Source of the DNA: F23-D06 sp963643165
Lineage (GTDB): Bacteria; Bacteroidota; Bacteroidia; Bacteroidales; WCHB1-69
NCBI GenBank assembly: GCA_963643165.1
Contig: CAVIJD010000007.1
Span: 12,216 to 76,215 of the forward strand
Reading direction: 5' to 3'
DNA length: 64,000 bases
Shown: positions 16,555 to 24,804 of the stretch, piece by piece
Layout: each line of letters opens with the position of its first letter
Numbering within the stretch: position 1 is the first letter of the stretch
Notes under the pieces: model-generated
Seen by the model: only the letters and a program-made list of their open reading frames with translations
Database searches by the model: none
What the model was told of the DNA's origin: nothing
Program-made: the position numbers and the translations under genes

Positions 16555-17004
16555 CTATTCCTGTTTTTTGTTCATCTCGTTGAATGCCAAAGCATAAAGT
16601 TTCACTTGCTTAATCATCGAAGACAAGCCGTTAGAACGTGTGGGGGAGAGGTGCTCGCGCAGCCCGATGGTTTCGATGTAGGCGAGGTCGTTGTCAAGGA
16701 TTTCCTGCGGTGTGCGCCCCGAGAGCACGCGTATGAGCAAGTTGACGATGCCTTTGGTGATGATGGCGTCGCTGTCGGCCGTGAAAAAGACCTTGCCGTC
16801 CCTGAAGTCGGCATGCAGCCACACTTGCGACTGGCAACCGTCGATCAGAAACTCTGAGGTTTTGTATTGCTCGTCAATCATAGGGAGTTCCCTGCCCATT
16901 TCAATGATATAGTTATACTTGTCCATCCAGTCGTCGAACATTTCAAACTCATTCACCAGTTCTTGTTCAACCTCCTGCATTGTAGCTTCTTTCTTCTTAT
17001 CCAT
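16555..17004 (-). CDS. sufE: SufE family sulfur acceptor protein
   Basis: 149 residues from ATG 17004. The sulfur-accepting cysteine is Cys57 in FLIDGCQSQVWLH. ITKGIVNLLIRVLSGRTPQEI is the conserved second half. SufE takes persulfide sulfur from a SufS-type cysteine desulfurase for Fe-S cluster building. No other suf gene is adjacent. The longer frame to 17067 is unlikely because it runs into the cvpA coding end. MQEVEQELVNEF (internal ATG) is an alternative start. Confidence 0.9.
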   Translation of the reverse strand: MDKKKEATMQEVEQELVNEFEMFDDWMDKYNYIIEMGRELPMIDEQYKTSEFLIDGCQSQVWLHADFRDGKVFFTADSDAIITKGIVNLLIRVLSGRTPQEILDNDLAYIETIGLREHLSPTRSNGLSSMIKQVKLYALAFNEMNKKQE

Positions 17005-17032
17005 GATAGTCGTTATTGTTAGTATTCTTAAT

Positions 17033-17506
17033 CTATTCTGCCGCGGCGCTCTTCCATGACAAAGCATGGGGCACTATCGGTTCAATATAGCCATAAAAGA
17101 GCGAGGCGTCTTTCTTTTCCTGTTTCAGCACAATGCCTCGCGGGTCAATGGTGTCGAACATATAAAAGACGACACTGAGCACCACCACCACTTTCGTGAG
17201 GCCGAACAGCATGCCGAAAATCCGGTCAACGACAGGCGGAAGCACTTGTTTGACTGCCTTTTGCACAAGGTTGCCCAGCAGATGCACCAGCACCAGCGCC
17301 ACAATGAAGACCAACACAAAGGCGATTTGCCCTGAGAACATCATCTTGGGCAGCCAGGCCGCCACCAAGTCGGAGAACTTGTAGGCAAGCCATACGCCCA
17401 CGATGACAGCCACGAGCGTAGTAATCTCGCAAATCAATCCATGTTTGAATCCTTTGAACCCGAACCAGCAGATGGGGATCAGGACGATAATGTCTATAAA
17501 GTTCAT
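17033..17506 (-). CDS. CvpA family inner membrane protein
   Basis: 157 residues with four hydrophobic segments. The start MNFIDIIVLIPICWFGFKGFKHG and VVAVIVGVWLAYKF match CvpA (colicin V production) proteins, as does the third helix IAFVLVFIVALVLVHLLGNL. The function in the envelope is poorly defined. It overlaps the mlaF stop by four bases (ATGA), so translation is probably coupled. Confidence 0.85.
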   Translation of the reverse strand: MNFIDIIVLIPICWFGFKGFKHGLICEITTLVAVIVGVWLAYKFSDLVAAWLPKMMFSGQIAFVLVFIVALVLVHLLGNLVQKAVKQVLPPVVDRIFGMLFGLTKVVVVLSVVFYMFDTIDPRGIVLKQEKKDASLFYGYIEPIVPHALSWKSAAAE

Positions 17507-18261
17507 ATTGTCTGTGTTTTTCTGATTCTCTGTGTCAGTGGCTGGGCATAGATGAAATCATTGAGTTTAGGGTTGTCGGACACTAACACAGAGTCTTTGT
17601 CTCCGCGCCATTCGAGATGCCCCTCATAGATAAACGAGATGGTGTCGCCGATGGTGATGACGGAGTTGAGGTCGTGGGTGTTGACCACCGTTGTGATGCC
17701 CAGTTCGTGCGTGATGTCGTATATCAGGTTGTCGATGACAAGGGAAGTCTTGGGGTCGAGGCCGGAATTGGGCTCATCGCAGAAGAGATACTGCGGATTG
17801 CAGGCAATGGCACGGGCAATAGCGGCCCGTTTCTTCATGCCGCCGCTCAACTCGGCAGGATACAACGCGTTGACATTGGCAAGGTCAACCCTGTTCAGGC
17901 AGAAATTCACCCTGTCGAGTTTCTCGCTGGCGGAGAGGGTAGTGAACATATCCAGCGGGAACATGACATTCTCCTCAATCGTCATAGAGTCGAAGAGCGC
18001 CGCGCCCTGAAACACCATCCCCATCTCGGCACGCAACTGCCGCTGCTCTTTGTTGAGCAGATGATGGAAGTCGCGGCCTTGGTAAAGAATCTGCCCCTCG
18101 TCGGGGTTGAAAAGTCCAACCAGACACTTCATCAACACCGTTTTGCCAGACCCTGACCTGCCGATGATGAGATTGACCTTGCCCGGCTGAAAACAGGTGT
18201 CGATGTCAAAAAGCACCTGCTTGTTGCCGAAATATTTAGACACATTTTTGACCTCTATCAT
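17503..18261 (-). CDS. mlaF: MlaF-type ABC transporter ATPase (phospholipid/MCE transport)
   Basis: 252 residues. Walker A GRSGSGKTVLMKCLVG, Q-loop EMGMVFQGAALFDSM, signature LSGGMKKRAAIARAIA, Walker B YLFCDEPNSGLDP and the H-switch TTVVNTHDLNSV are all intact. The LSGGMKKR form and GxAALFDSMT region are typical of Mla/Mkl ATPases. With MlaE it would power lipid movement between inner membrane and an MCE protein. Only one base separates it from mlaE upstream. No mlaD (MCE) gene is in the operon. Confidence 0.92.
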   Translation of the reverse strand: MIEVKNVSKYFGNKQVLFDIDTCFQPGKVNLIIGRSGSGKTVLMKCLVGLFNPDEGQILYQGRDFHHLLNKEQRQLRAEMGMVFQGAALFDSMTIEENVMFPLDMFTTLSASEKLDRVNFCLNRVDLANVNALYPAELSGGMKKRAAIARAIACNPQYLFCDEPNSGLDPKTSLVIDNLIYDITHELGITTVVNTHDLNSVITIGDTISFIYEGHLEWRGDKDSVLVSDNPKLNDFIYAQPLTQRIRKTQTI

Positions 18262-18262
18262 C

Positions 18263-19006
18263 TTATAGCATTACTTGGGTGATCAATACGTTAAGCAGTA
18301 ATATGACAAAACTGGACACCACGATGCCCTGCGTTCCGGCCTTGCCCAGTTCAAGTGCGCCGCCGTCAATCTTGTATCCGTAGAATGAAGAGACCGTTGA
18401 CATGACGAATGCGAAGATGAACGTTTTTGTAAGGGCGTACAATATGTCATAGACCCGGAAACAGTAAGTGAGACCATCCACATAGTCGTAAACAGTGACG
18501 CAGCCCGTGATGGCCACGGTGATGTAGCCGCCTAAGATGGCGAAAAATATGCTGAAGACAATCAGCACCGGGTTCACGATAAGCGAGGAAATAACCTTGG
18601 GAAGCACCAGATGAGAGGCGGGATTGATGCCCATCACCTCCAAGGCATCAATCTGCTCGGTAACTCTCATGCTGCCGATCTCGGAAGTGATGCGCGACCC
18701 TAAGTTGCCGACTAACAGCAGACTTATGATCGTAGGGCACAGTTCCATCACGATAGAGGTCCGCGACACGAACCCGATGGTCCACGACGGGATCCAGCTG
18801 CTTTCAATCTGCATGGCGGTCTGTGTGGTGATGACACTGCCCATAGATATTGACACGATAATCACAATCAGGAGCGACCCGATGCCCATGGCGTCCATTT
18901 CAAACAGCAGTTTCTTGAAAAAGACACCCCATTTCTCCGGTTTTGAAAAAACTTTTCTCAGGAAAATGAAATAATCACCGACAAGTGTGAAAAATCGCTC
19001 TATCAT
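18263..19006 (-). CDS. mlaE: MlaE-type ABC transporter permease
   Basis: 247 residues from ATG 19006 (MIERFFTLVGDYFIFL). The MlaE core is clear: RTSIVMELCPTIISLLLVGNLGSR with the coupling motif EIGSMRVTEQIDALEVMGIN, then LVLPKVISSLIVNPVLIVFS. Five to six membrane helices. It forms the membrane part of a lipid transporter with MlaF. The frame extends to 19036 but that start would lie in the promoter. Transcribed from the - strand -7 box at 19026-19033, which overlaps the promoter of the divergent gene. Confidence 0.92.
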   Translation of the reverse strand: MIERFFTLVGDYFIFLRKVFSKPEKWGVFFKKLLFEMDAMGIGSLLIVIIVSISMGSVITTQTAMQIESSWIPSWTIGFVSRTSIVMELCPTIISLLLVGNLGSRITSEIGSMRVTEQIDALEVMGINPASHLVLPKVISSLIVNPVLIVFSIFFAILGGYITVAITGCVTVYDYVDGLTYCFRVYDILYALTKTFIFAFVMSTVSSFYGYKIDGGALELGKAGTQGIVVSSFVILLLNVLITQVML

Positions 19007-19025
19007 TATTCTGTGTTGAGAGGCG

Positions 19026-19033
19026 CAAAAATA
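19026..19033 (-). promoter_or_regulatory. -7 box TATTTTTG (minus strand) for mlaE operon
   Basis: Reads TATTTTTG on the - strand, 19 bases before ATG 19006. It is only 12 bases from the opposing + strand -7 box. Confidence 0.65.
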
Positions 19034-19045
19034 CACCTTTTTTCG

Positions 19046-19053
19046 TACTTTTG
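19046..19053 (+). promoter_or_regulatory. -7 box TACTTTTG for the SAM hydroxide adenosyltransferase-like gene
   Basis: 26 bases before ATG 19080. Its -33 region would lie on the far side of the opposing -7 box, so the two promoters overlap. Confidence 0.65.
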
Positions 19054-19079
19054 CGACTTCCTAAAAAAACAATACCCGA

Positions 19080-19856
19080 ATGAATACCATCATTACGCTT
19101 ATCAGCGACTGGCGGACACGCGACCCTTACCTTGCCATGTTCAAGGGTGAAATTCTATCATCTCTGCAAGATGCCTGCATTATTGACATTACGCATACGG
19201 TTGACATGTTCAATGTTGCGCAAACTGCGTTCCTTTCCCGCAACAGTTACAAGAAATTCCCGGAGGGCACTTTCCATCTGATGTTGACCAACGTTTCGGA
19301 GAACGACACGTTCGACCCTGTCATTGTCGAATACGACCGGCACTTCTTCGTGGGCAACGACAATGGTGTCTTCCGCCTGATGTTTGACCGGCACCTTCCG
19401 CTGTCTGGCAAAAAGTATGCTGCGGAGGGACCGGCAGGCGCATGGACGAAGATGATCGCATTGGTGAAAGCGGCCGCGGCACAGGAACTTGACCACATTA
19501 CGCAGCCATACGATACGTTTGTGGAGCAACTGCCTCATCTGCCGATGTATGACGAGAACCAACGACGCATTGAAGGCGAAATCGTCTATATTGACGCTTT
19601 CTGCAACGCTATTACGAATATCCCTGTGGCTATGTTTAAAGAAGCCGTCAAGGAGTGCCCGTTTGAAGCCTATATCAATGCCAAGAAGATGTGGAAATGC
19701 CAGAAATACCACGAAACTTACATCCCGGAGAAAGACGATGAGTTCTATCTCGCCGGCAATGCTCTCGGATATGTTGAGGTTGCCGTGTTCCAAGGAAATA
19801 TTGCTGTCTTGATGGACCTGAAAGTGGGCGACCAAATCACGATTGAATGCAAATGA
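19080..19856 (+). CDS. SAM hydroxide adenosyltransferase family protein (DUF62)
   Basis: 258 residues with the two-domain DUF62 layout. The N-terminal domain starts ITLISDWRTRDPYLAMFKGE and has IIDITHTVDMFNVAQTAFL (the SAM-site Asp-Ile-x-H region) and FVGNDNGVFRLMFD. The C-terminal domain begins GEIVYIDAFCNAITNI. Relatives split SAM into adenosine and methionine using water/hydroxide; fluorinase and chlorinase belong to the same fold. The first loop reads SDW instead of the common TDFG, so the subgroup is divergent. Monocistronic, divergent from mlaE. Confidence 0.85.
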   Translation: MNTIITLISDWRTRDPYLAMFKGEILSSLQDACIIDITHTVDMFNVAQTAFLSRNSYKKFPEGTFHLMLTNVSENDTFDPVIVEYDRHFFVGNDNGVFRLMFDRHLPLSGKKYAAEGPAGAWTKMIALVKAAAAQELDHITQPYDTFVEQLPHLPMYDENQRRIEGEIVYIDAFCNAITNIPVAMFKEAVKECPFEAYINAKKMWKCQKYHETYIPEKDDEFYLAGNALGYVEVAVFQGNIAVLMDLKVGDQITIECK

Positions 19857-20016
19857 TGAGAAACCTGTCAAGAATTGAAACCATTCAGAAAGGATTTTCC
19901 CGTCTTAAGACAATGGGATGACTGTAAAAACGTTTATATAACCAATTAAAAATCAATATCTTATATAAAAGTTTCAATAAATGGCGCAAAAATGAACGAC
20001 TGAAAGGAAAAAAGTG

Positions 20017-20024
20017 TATTTTTG
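20017..20024 (+). promoter_or_regulatory. -7 box TATTTTTG for tRNA-Phe
   Basis: TAnnTTTG 18 bases before the tRNA. The preceding gap 19857-20016 holds no gene. Confidence 0.65.
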
Positions 20025-20042
20025 CAACCTCAAAACTGAGAC

Positions 20043-20115
<73 letters not shown>

Positions 20116-20116
20116 C

Positions 20117-20142
20117 AAAAGCCCTCATAGAGGGCTTTTTTT
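20117..20142 (+). terminator. Terminator of tRNA-Phe
   Basis: AAAAGCCCTC (20117-20126) pairs with GAGGGCTTTT (20130-20139), followed by further T. Confidence 0.85.
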
Positions 20143-20205
20143 GTTGCCGCCAATGGAGGCCGTGATGACCATCAAAACAGGGAGCCCGTGTCTGTAATTT
20201 TTTCT

Positions 20206-20213
20206 TACTTTTG
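20206..20213 (+). promoter_or_regulatory. -7 box TACTTTTG for the SPOR-like gene and folD
   Basis: 14 bases before ATG 20228; no clear -33 element. Confidence 0.6.
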
Positions 20214-20227
20214 CGCAAAGCGCATTT

Positions 20228-20617
20228 ATGAGAAAAACAGTTTTAACTTCTTTGTTTTTAGCATTTTGCATAATAGCATCTGCACAAGTCCGCTATGATT
20301 TGGAGCCCATCGTTGACACTATTCAAGCCGACTACATCAAGGCTTGGAGCAAGGTAAAGGAGACGGACGGCTTCCGCATCCAGATTGCGGCTTTCACCGG
20401 CGTCAATTCCAGAAATATTGCCGAGAGCAAAAGCTACGAGTTTGAAGCCGCATTCCCGGAACTGAAAACCTACATCTCCTTTCAGGAGCCCTACTTCAGA
20501 GTCAGGGTCGGCGATTTTTTTTCCAAACTCGAAGCCCACAAAGCCCTGATTGAGATACAGACGGTTTACCCAAACGCCTACATCATTCCTGACAAAATCA
20601 AATATTTAGACGAATAG
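20228..20617 (+). CDS. Small secreted SPOR-like domain protein
   Basis: 129 residues. Signal peptide MRKTVLTSLFLAFCIIASAQ, then a short linker and a domain with FRIQIAAFTGVNSRNIAESK and FRVRVGDFFSKLEAHKAL. These are the two characteristic half-repeats (RIQIGAF..., VRVGxF) of SPOR peptidoglycan-binding domains. It probably sits in the periplasm and binds denuded glycan strands. It starts 14 bases after a -7 box and precedes folD by 3 bases, giving an unusual two-gene unit with no obvious functional link. Confidence 0.7.
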   Translation: MRKTVLTSLFLAFCIIASAQVRYDLEPIVDTIQADYIKAWSKVKETDGFRIQIAAFTGVNSRNIAESKSYEFEAAFPELKTYISFQEPYFRVRVGDFFSKLEAHKALIEIQTVYPNAYIIPDKIKYLDE

Positions 20618-20620
20618 ACT

Positions 20621-21481
20621 ATGAACATCATTGATGGCAAAGCCTGTGCCAAGCAGATTAAGGACCAGATTACCAAAGAGGTAGAGCTCATCCGTTCCAT
20701 CGGTTTCAGAGTGCCTAAGTTGGCCATTATACTCGTGGGCGACCGCACCGACAGTCTTTCCTACGTACACAGCAAAGAAAAGACGTGCAAGTCGCTCGGT
20801 ATGGACTGTGCCGTCAGTCTGTTGCCATCAAGCACGACGGAAACCGAAGTGTTAGACTTGGTTGAAAAGTACAACCAAGACCGTTCCATTGATGCCATTC
20901 TGATACAACTTCCGCTGCCGGACGGCATGGACACAGCCCGCATTTTAGAGTCGATAGACTATCGTAAAGATGCTGATGGGCTGCACCTTATGAACGTAGG
21001 ACTGTTGCATCTCGGCGAGCCTTACGTGATGCCGTGTACGCCGAAGGGCATCATCACGCTTTTGCAGTCGAACGGCATTGAAATTGCCGGCAAGCATGCT
21101 GTCGTCATCGGCCGCAGCCAATTGGTGGGCGAGCCGACCGCACAGTTGCTGATTCGCCAAAACGCCACTGTTACGCTATGCCATTCCCACACACGCGACC
21201 TTTCGTCCATCACCCGCATCGCCGACATTGTCATTACGGCTGCCGGCTGCCCTGGCTTGCTGAAACCGGAAGATTTCAAAGAGGGTGCCGTGCTGATAGA
21301 CGTTGCCATCAACCGAACAGAAAACGGGCTCGAGGGTGATGTTTACAACGAGCGCACCCGCGAGGCTTTGTCGCAACGGCTGAGCGCGGCCACGCCTGTG
21401 CCCGGCGGCGTGGGCCCCATGACCATCGCCATGTTGATGCAGAACGTCTTGGACATCTACAAAATCAAGAACAAAAACTGA
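20621..21481 (+). CDS. folD: Bifunctional methylenetetrahydrofolate dehydrogenase/cyclohydrolase
   Basis: 286 residues, full length. Catalytic Lys is in SYVHSKEKTCKSLGM (about 55). LIQLPLPDGMDTARILESID is the folate-side loop, and the dinucleotide site shows VVIGRSQLVGEPTAQLL. The C-terminal PVPGGVGPMTIAMLMQN is the family signature. The enzyme interconverts methylene-, methenyl- and formyl-tetrahydrofolate, linking to the serine pathway elsewhere in the window. A weak 7-bp hairpin (21481-21512) overlaps the convergent amn stop. Confidence 0.96.
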   Translation: MNIIDGKACAKQIKDQITKEVELIRSIGFRVPKLAIILVGDRTDSLSYVHSKEKTCKSLGMDCAVSLLPSSTTETEVLDLVEKYNQDRSIDAILIQLPLPDGMDTARILESIDYRKDADGLHLMNVGLLHLGEPYVMPCTPKGIITLLQSNGIEIAGKHAVVIGRSQLVGEPTAQLLIRQNATVTLCHSHTRDLSSITRIADIVITAAGCPGLLKPEDFKEGAVLIDVAINRTENGLEGDVYNERTREALSQRLSAATPVPGGVGPMTIAMLMQNVLDIYKIKNKN

Positions 21482-21504
21482 CGAATACGCTTGCCCAAGT
21501 CCTC

Positions 21505-22293
21505 TTATTCGTAGTAATCGTATTTGAGGTGCTTGACGGTAATGCCTTTGTTGATAAGTTGTTTGAGCGAATCGACACCGATTTGGAGGTGTCGGAGACT
21601 GTAGTTCTGTGTCACGTTCTTGTCTGACGCTTCCGTCTTGATGCCGTCGGGCAACATAGGCTGGTCAGACACCAGCAGCAATGCGCCCGTAGGGATGCGG
21701 TTGTAGAACCCCACAGTGAAGAGCGTAGCCGTTTCCATATCCACGGCAGTGGCGCGGATTCGGCGCAAATAGCTCTTGAATGTATCATCATGCTCCCAAA
21801 CGCGGCGGTTTGTCGTATAGACAGTGCCGGTCCAATAGTCGAGGCTGTAGTCGCGGATGGTGGTAGATATGGCTTTTTCCAGATTAAAAGCGGGCAAGGC
21901 GGGCACCTCCGGCGGAAAATAGTCGTTGGACGTTCCCTCTCCCCGGATGCCGGCAATAGGCAGCAGCAACTCCCCAACGCCGATGTTGTCTTTCAAACTG
22001 CCGCACTTGCCAAGGAAAAGTACCGCTTTGGGCTGTATGGCCGTCAGCAGGTCCATGATGGTGGCGGCATTGGCACTCCCCATCGAAAAATTGATGATGG
22101 TGATGTTCTGGAAAGTGGCACAAGGCATAGGCTTGTCTTCGCCTATGACTTGTGTGCCCGTCAGTTCGGCAAATTTTTTGACATAATTCTGAAAATTGGT
22201 CAGCAGGATATACCTGCCAAAATTCTCTATGGGCAATCCCGTGTAACGGGGCAGCCAGTTGAGCGCGATGTCATCTTTTGTGTTTAATACCAT
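21505..22293 (-). CDS. amn: AMP nucleosidase
   Basis: 262 residues, the short Bacteroidota form with only the phosphorylase-like catalytic domain; the E. coli enzyme has an extra N-terminal domain. Conserved pieces are NFSMGSANAATIMDLL, FLGKCGSL and the base-binding/catalytic stretch ATAVDMETATLFTVGF with Glu, then LLVSDQPMLPDGIKT. It cleaves AMP to adenine and ribose 5-phosphate. It lies 36 bases after mutS2 and is probably the third gene of miaB-mutS2-amn. Confidence 0.9.
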   Translation of the reverse strand: MVLNTKDDIALNWLPRYTGLPIENFGRYILLTNFQNYVKKFAELTGTQVIGEDKPMPCATFQNITIINFSMGSANAATIMDLLTAIQPKAVLFLGKCGSLKDNIGVGELLLPIAGIRGEGTSNDYFPPEVPALPAFNLEKAISTTIRDYSLDYWTGTVYTTNRRVWEHDDTFKSYLRRIRATAVDMETATLFTVGFYNRIPTGALLLVSDQPMLPDGIKTEASDKNVTQNYSLRHLQIGVDSLKQLINKGITVKHLKYDYYE

Positions 22294-22329
22294 AGTTTTA
22301 TGGATTGATAAGGTTAGGATTATTGGTTG

Positions 22330-24798
22330 TCATGTTTTCAGTTCCACTACCGTGATGCCACTGCCGCCCAGTTCGAGCATCTCGTCATGAAATGCAGCAA
22401 TGTCGTGCCTGCGCGAAAGCTGTTCTCTCACAACTTTGCGGAGAATGCCGTTCCCTTTTCCGTGCAATATGCGCACATTCTTGACACTCAGCAAGGAAGC
22501 CTCGTCAAGGTAGTCAGACAATTCCATGAGCACATCGTCGGCACGATAGCCGCGCAAGTCGAGCGTGCTGTTGAACTTCGACAGTTTCTTGTTCATCGCT
22601 TCTCCCAAGGTGCCTTCATTGTAGCGGACCACGGAACTTCGTTGTATTGTCCGGGCCTCTTTTTTGCTGATTTTGGTCAGCTTTCGCAAGTCAGTTTTAA
22701 AAGTTACGGAGTTGAATGCTATGGTGGCATCGTTCCCGCTGATGCCTGTCACATTGCCCGTGATCTGCATGTCAGCCATGAACACGGTGTCGCCCACACG
22801 TATTGCTGTGTCTTCAGCGGGCTCCGCACTTTTCTTCTCTTTGTGGGCACTCTTTTTTATCGGAACGGCCGGTATGAGTATCTTTTTCTGCTCAATAGTT
22901 TCTATTTCCTGTTTCAGTTCCTCTTTCAGCCGGCTCACGTTCTGCCGTGCCTCTTTCGTTTTGCCGCTCTCGGCTTTGGCCTCTTTGATGTCACGGATGG
23001 TCTTCTCTATCACCTTGTTGGCACTTTCAACGATGCTGTTGGCCTGGTTCTTGGCTTGCTGCAGGATGTCTTTGCGTTTTTTCTCCAACTCGAGAAACCG
23101 GTCGGTATAGTTCTGGATCATCTCGGCCAACTGTTCGTCTGCGGCACGCACCTGCTTTAAGGTCTGTTCTGTCTCGGCCTTGGCGTTCTCAATCTCTTCG
23201 AGTTTTCGTTCGTAGTCAATTTGCGCCGTGCCGGTTCTGCTTATTGCCCGTTGTATTATCTGCTCGTCCAACCCGATGTGCCGGGCAATTTCGTAGGTGA
23301 ACGAACTTCCGGGCTTCCCTATTTTGAGTTTGTAGAGCGGTTTGAGGTTCTCGGTATCGTAAAGCATTGCCCCGTTGATGGCTTCGGGATGCGTGTCCGG
23401 AAACATCTTCAAGTCGCCATAATGGGTTGTGATGATGCCGAATGCGCCGTGTGCGTAGAAGCTTTCCAATATTGACTCTGCCAGCGCGCCGCCCAACACG
23501 GGCTCCGTGCCCGAGCCGAACTCATCGATGAGGAACAGCGAATGGCTGTCCAAGTTCTCGTCCATGATTTTAAGGTTCGACAAATGCGAGCTGTAGGTGC
23601 TGAGGTCGTTCTCGATAGACTGTTCATCCCCGATGCCTATGAAGATGCTTTCAAAGATTCCCATGTCGGAAGTGCTGTCCATGGAGACCAGCAGCCCGCA
23701 TTGCATCATATATTGCAGCAGTCCCATACACTTGAGGCATACCGACTTGCCGCCGGCATTAGGACCGGATATGATGAGTATGCGCTGTTCCTTGGTCAGC
23801 GACACGTCAAGCGGCACTACTTTTTTCCGGGTTTTCTTTAAAGTCAGAAAGAGCAGCGGGTGTACGGCCTGTTTCCATTCCATTTTTTGTTCCGGGAAGA
23901 TGTGAGGCAGTGTGGCCTGCACATCGACAGCCAACAGGGCTTTGGCCCGCAAAAAGTCGTACCGCCCCATCAACTGCTGTGCCTGCAGCAAGTCGGGGAT
24001 TGTGGGGCGTATTTTCTCGCTGAGGAGTGTGAGGATACGGATGATTTCGCGGTGTTCGGCATTCGACAATTCGCGCAGTTCGTTGTTGGCGTCAAACACC
24101 TCTGTGGGTTCAATGAAAACGGTTTGGCCCGTGGCGGACTCGTCGTGAACAAAGCCTTTGAGCCGGCGTTTGAACTGGGCCGCCACAGGGATACACAGCC
24201 GCCCGTTGCGCACGGTCATTTCGGCATCTTCCTTTACAAGACCGTCTTGTTTGGCAGCATTGAGGATTTTCCGGACCTGCCTGTCGGCGGCATTCGAGAT
24301 CCGGTTCATCTCGCTGCGGATCCGGCAGAGTTCATCGGAAGCGTTGTCCCGGATCTGACCCTTGTCGTCGAGTATGCGGTTGAAGTCGGAAATCAGCTCG
24401 CGCTGCAGCGGCATCTCCTCGCAAAGTGCCCACAGGTGGGGATAACGCTTTTCTTCCTCGTTGCGACTTCTGAAATAGACAAATATGTTGGTGATGGACA
24501 AGATAAAGGCACGGAGGCAGGCCAAGTCTTCCGGTTCAATGTAGGTGCCGTCAACTTGAAGATGTTTGAGCACAGCACGCAGGTCGTAAAAGTCCTGGGC
24601 GGGGAAAGGCTCGTCAAAAAGGAGCAGTTGCCGAAACTCTTCCACGCTCTCCAACTCGGCCATAATAGTGTCTATGTCGGTCATCATGGCGACACGGTTC
24701 ACATAGTCCTGTCCGATAGGGCAGATGCAGTGTTGCGACAGCAGTTGCCTTATGGCGTTGAAGCCTATTTTTTCTTCAAAATTATCGGGATAAAGCAT
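22330..24798 (-). CDS. mutS2: MutS2 family ATPase/Smr nuclease
   Basis: 822 residues. MutS core and clamp occupy the N-terminal half. The ATPase shows Walker A ISGPNAGGKSVCLKCMG, then SLFLIDEFGSGTEPVLGGAL (Walker B and D-loop) and FGIITTHYGDLKMF. A coiled region (about 520-640, Lys/Glu/Gln rich) leads to a KOW-like segment and the C-terminal Smr domain LDLRGYRADDVLMEL...ILHGKGNGILRK. No mismatch-binding N-domain is present, as normal for MutS2. Homologues limit recombination or rescue collided ribosomes. The start is 6 bases after the miaB stop. Confidence 0.95.
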   Translation of the reverse strand: MLYPDNFEEKIGFNAIRQLLSQHCICPIGQDYVNRVAMMTDIDTIMAELESVEEFRQLLLFDEPFPAQDFYDLRAVLKHLQVDGTYIEPEDLACLRAFILSITNIFVYFRSRNEEEKRYPHLWALCEEMPLQRELISDFNRILDDKGQIRDNASDELCRIRSEMNRISNAADRQVRKILNAAKQDGLVKEDAEMTVRNGRLCIPVAAQFKRRLKGFVHDESATGQTVFIEPTEVFDANNELRELSNAEHREIIRILTLLSEKIRPTIPDLLQAQQLMGRYDFLRAKALLAVDVQATLPHIFPEQKMEWKQAVHPLLFLTLKKTRKKVVPLDVSLTKEQRILIISGPNAGGKSVCLKCMGLLQYMMQCGLLVSMDSTSDMGIFESIFIGIGDEQSIENDLSTYSSHLSNLKIMDENLDSHSLFLIDEFGSGTEPVLGGALAESILESFYAHGAFGIITTHYGDLKMFPDTHPEAINGAMLYDTENLKPLYKLKIGKPGSSFTYEIARHIGLDEQIIQRAISRTGTAQIDYERKLEEIENAKAETEQTLKQVRAADEQLAEMIQNYTDRFLELEKKRKDILQQAKNQANSIVESANKVIEKTIRDIKEAKAESGKTKEARQNVSRLKEELKQEIETIEQKKILIPAVPIKKSAHKEKKSAEPAEDTAIRVGDTVFMADMQITGNVTGISGNDATIAFNSVTFKTDLRKLTKISKKEARTIQRSSVVRYNEGTLGEAMNKKLSKFNSTLDLRGYRADDVLMELSDYLDEASLLSVKNVRILHGKGNGILRKVVREQLSRRHDIAAFHDEMLELGGSGITVVELKT

Positions 24799-24804
24799 AA
24801 AGAG

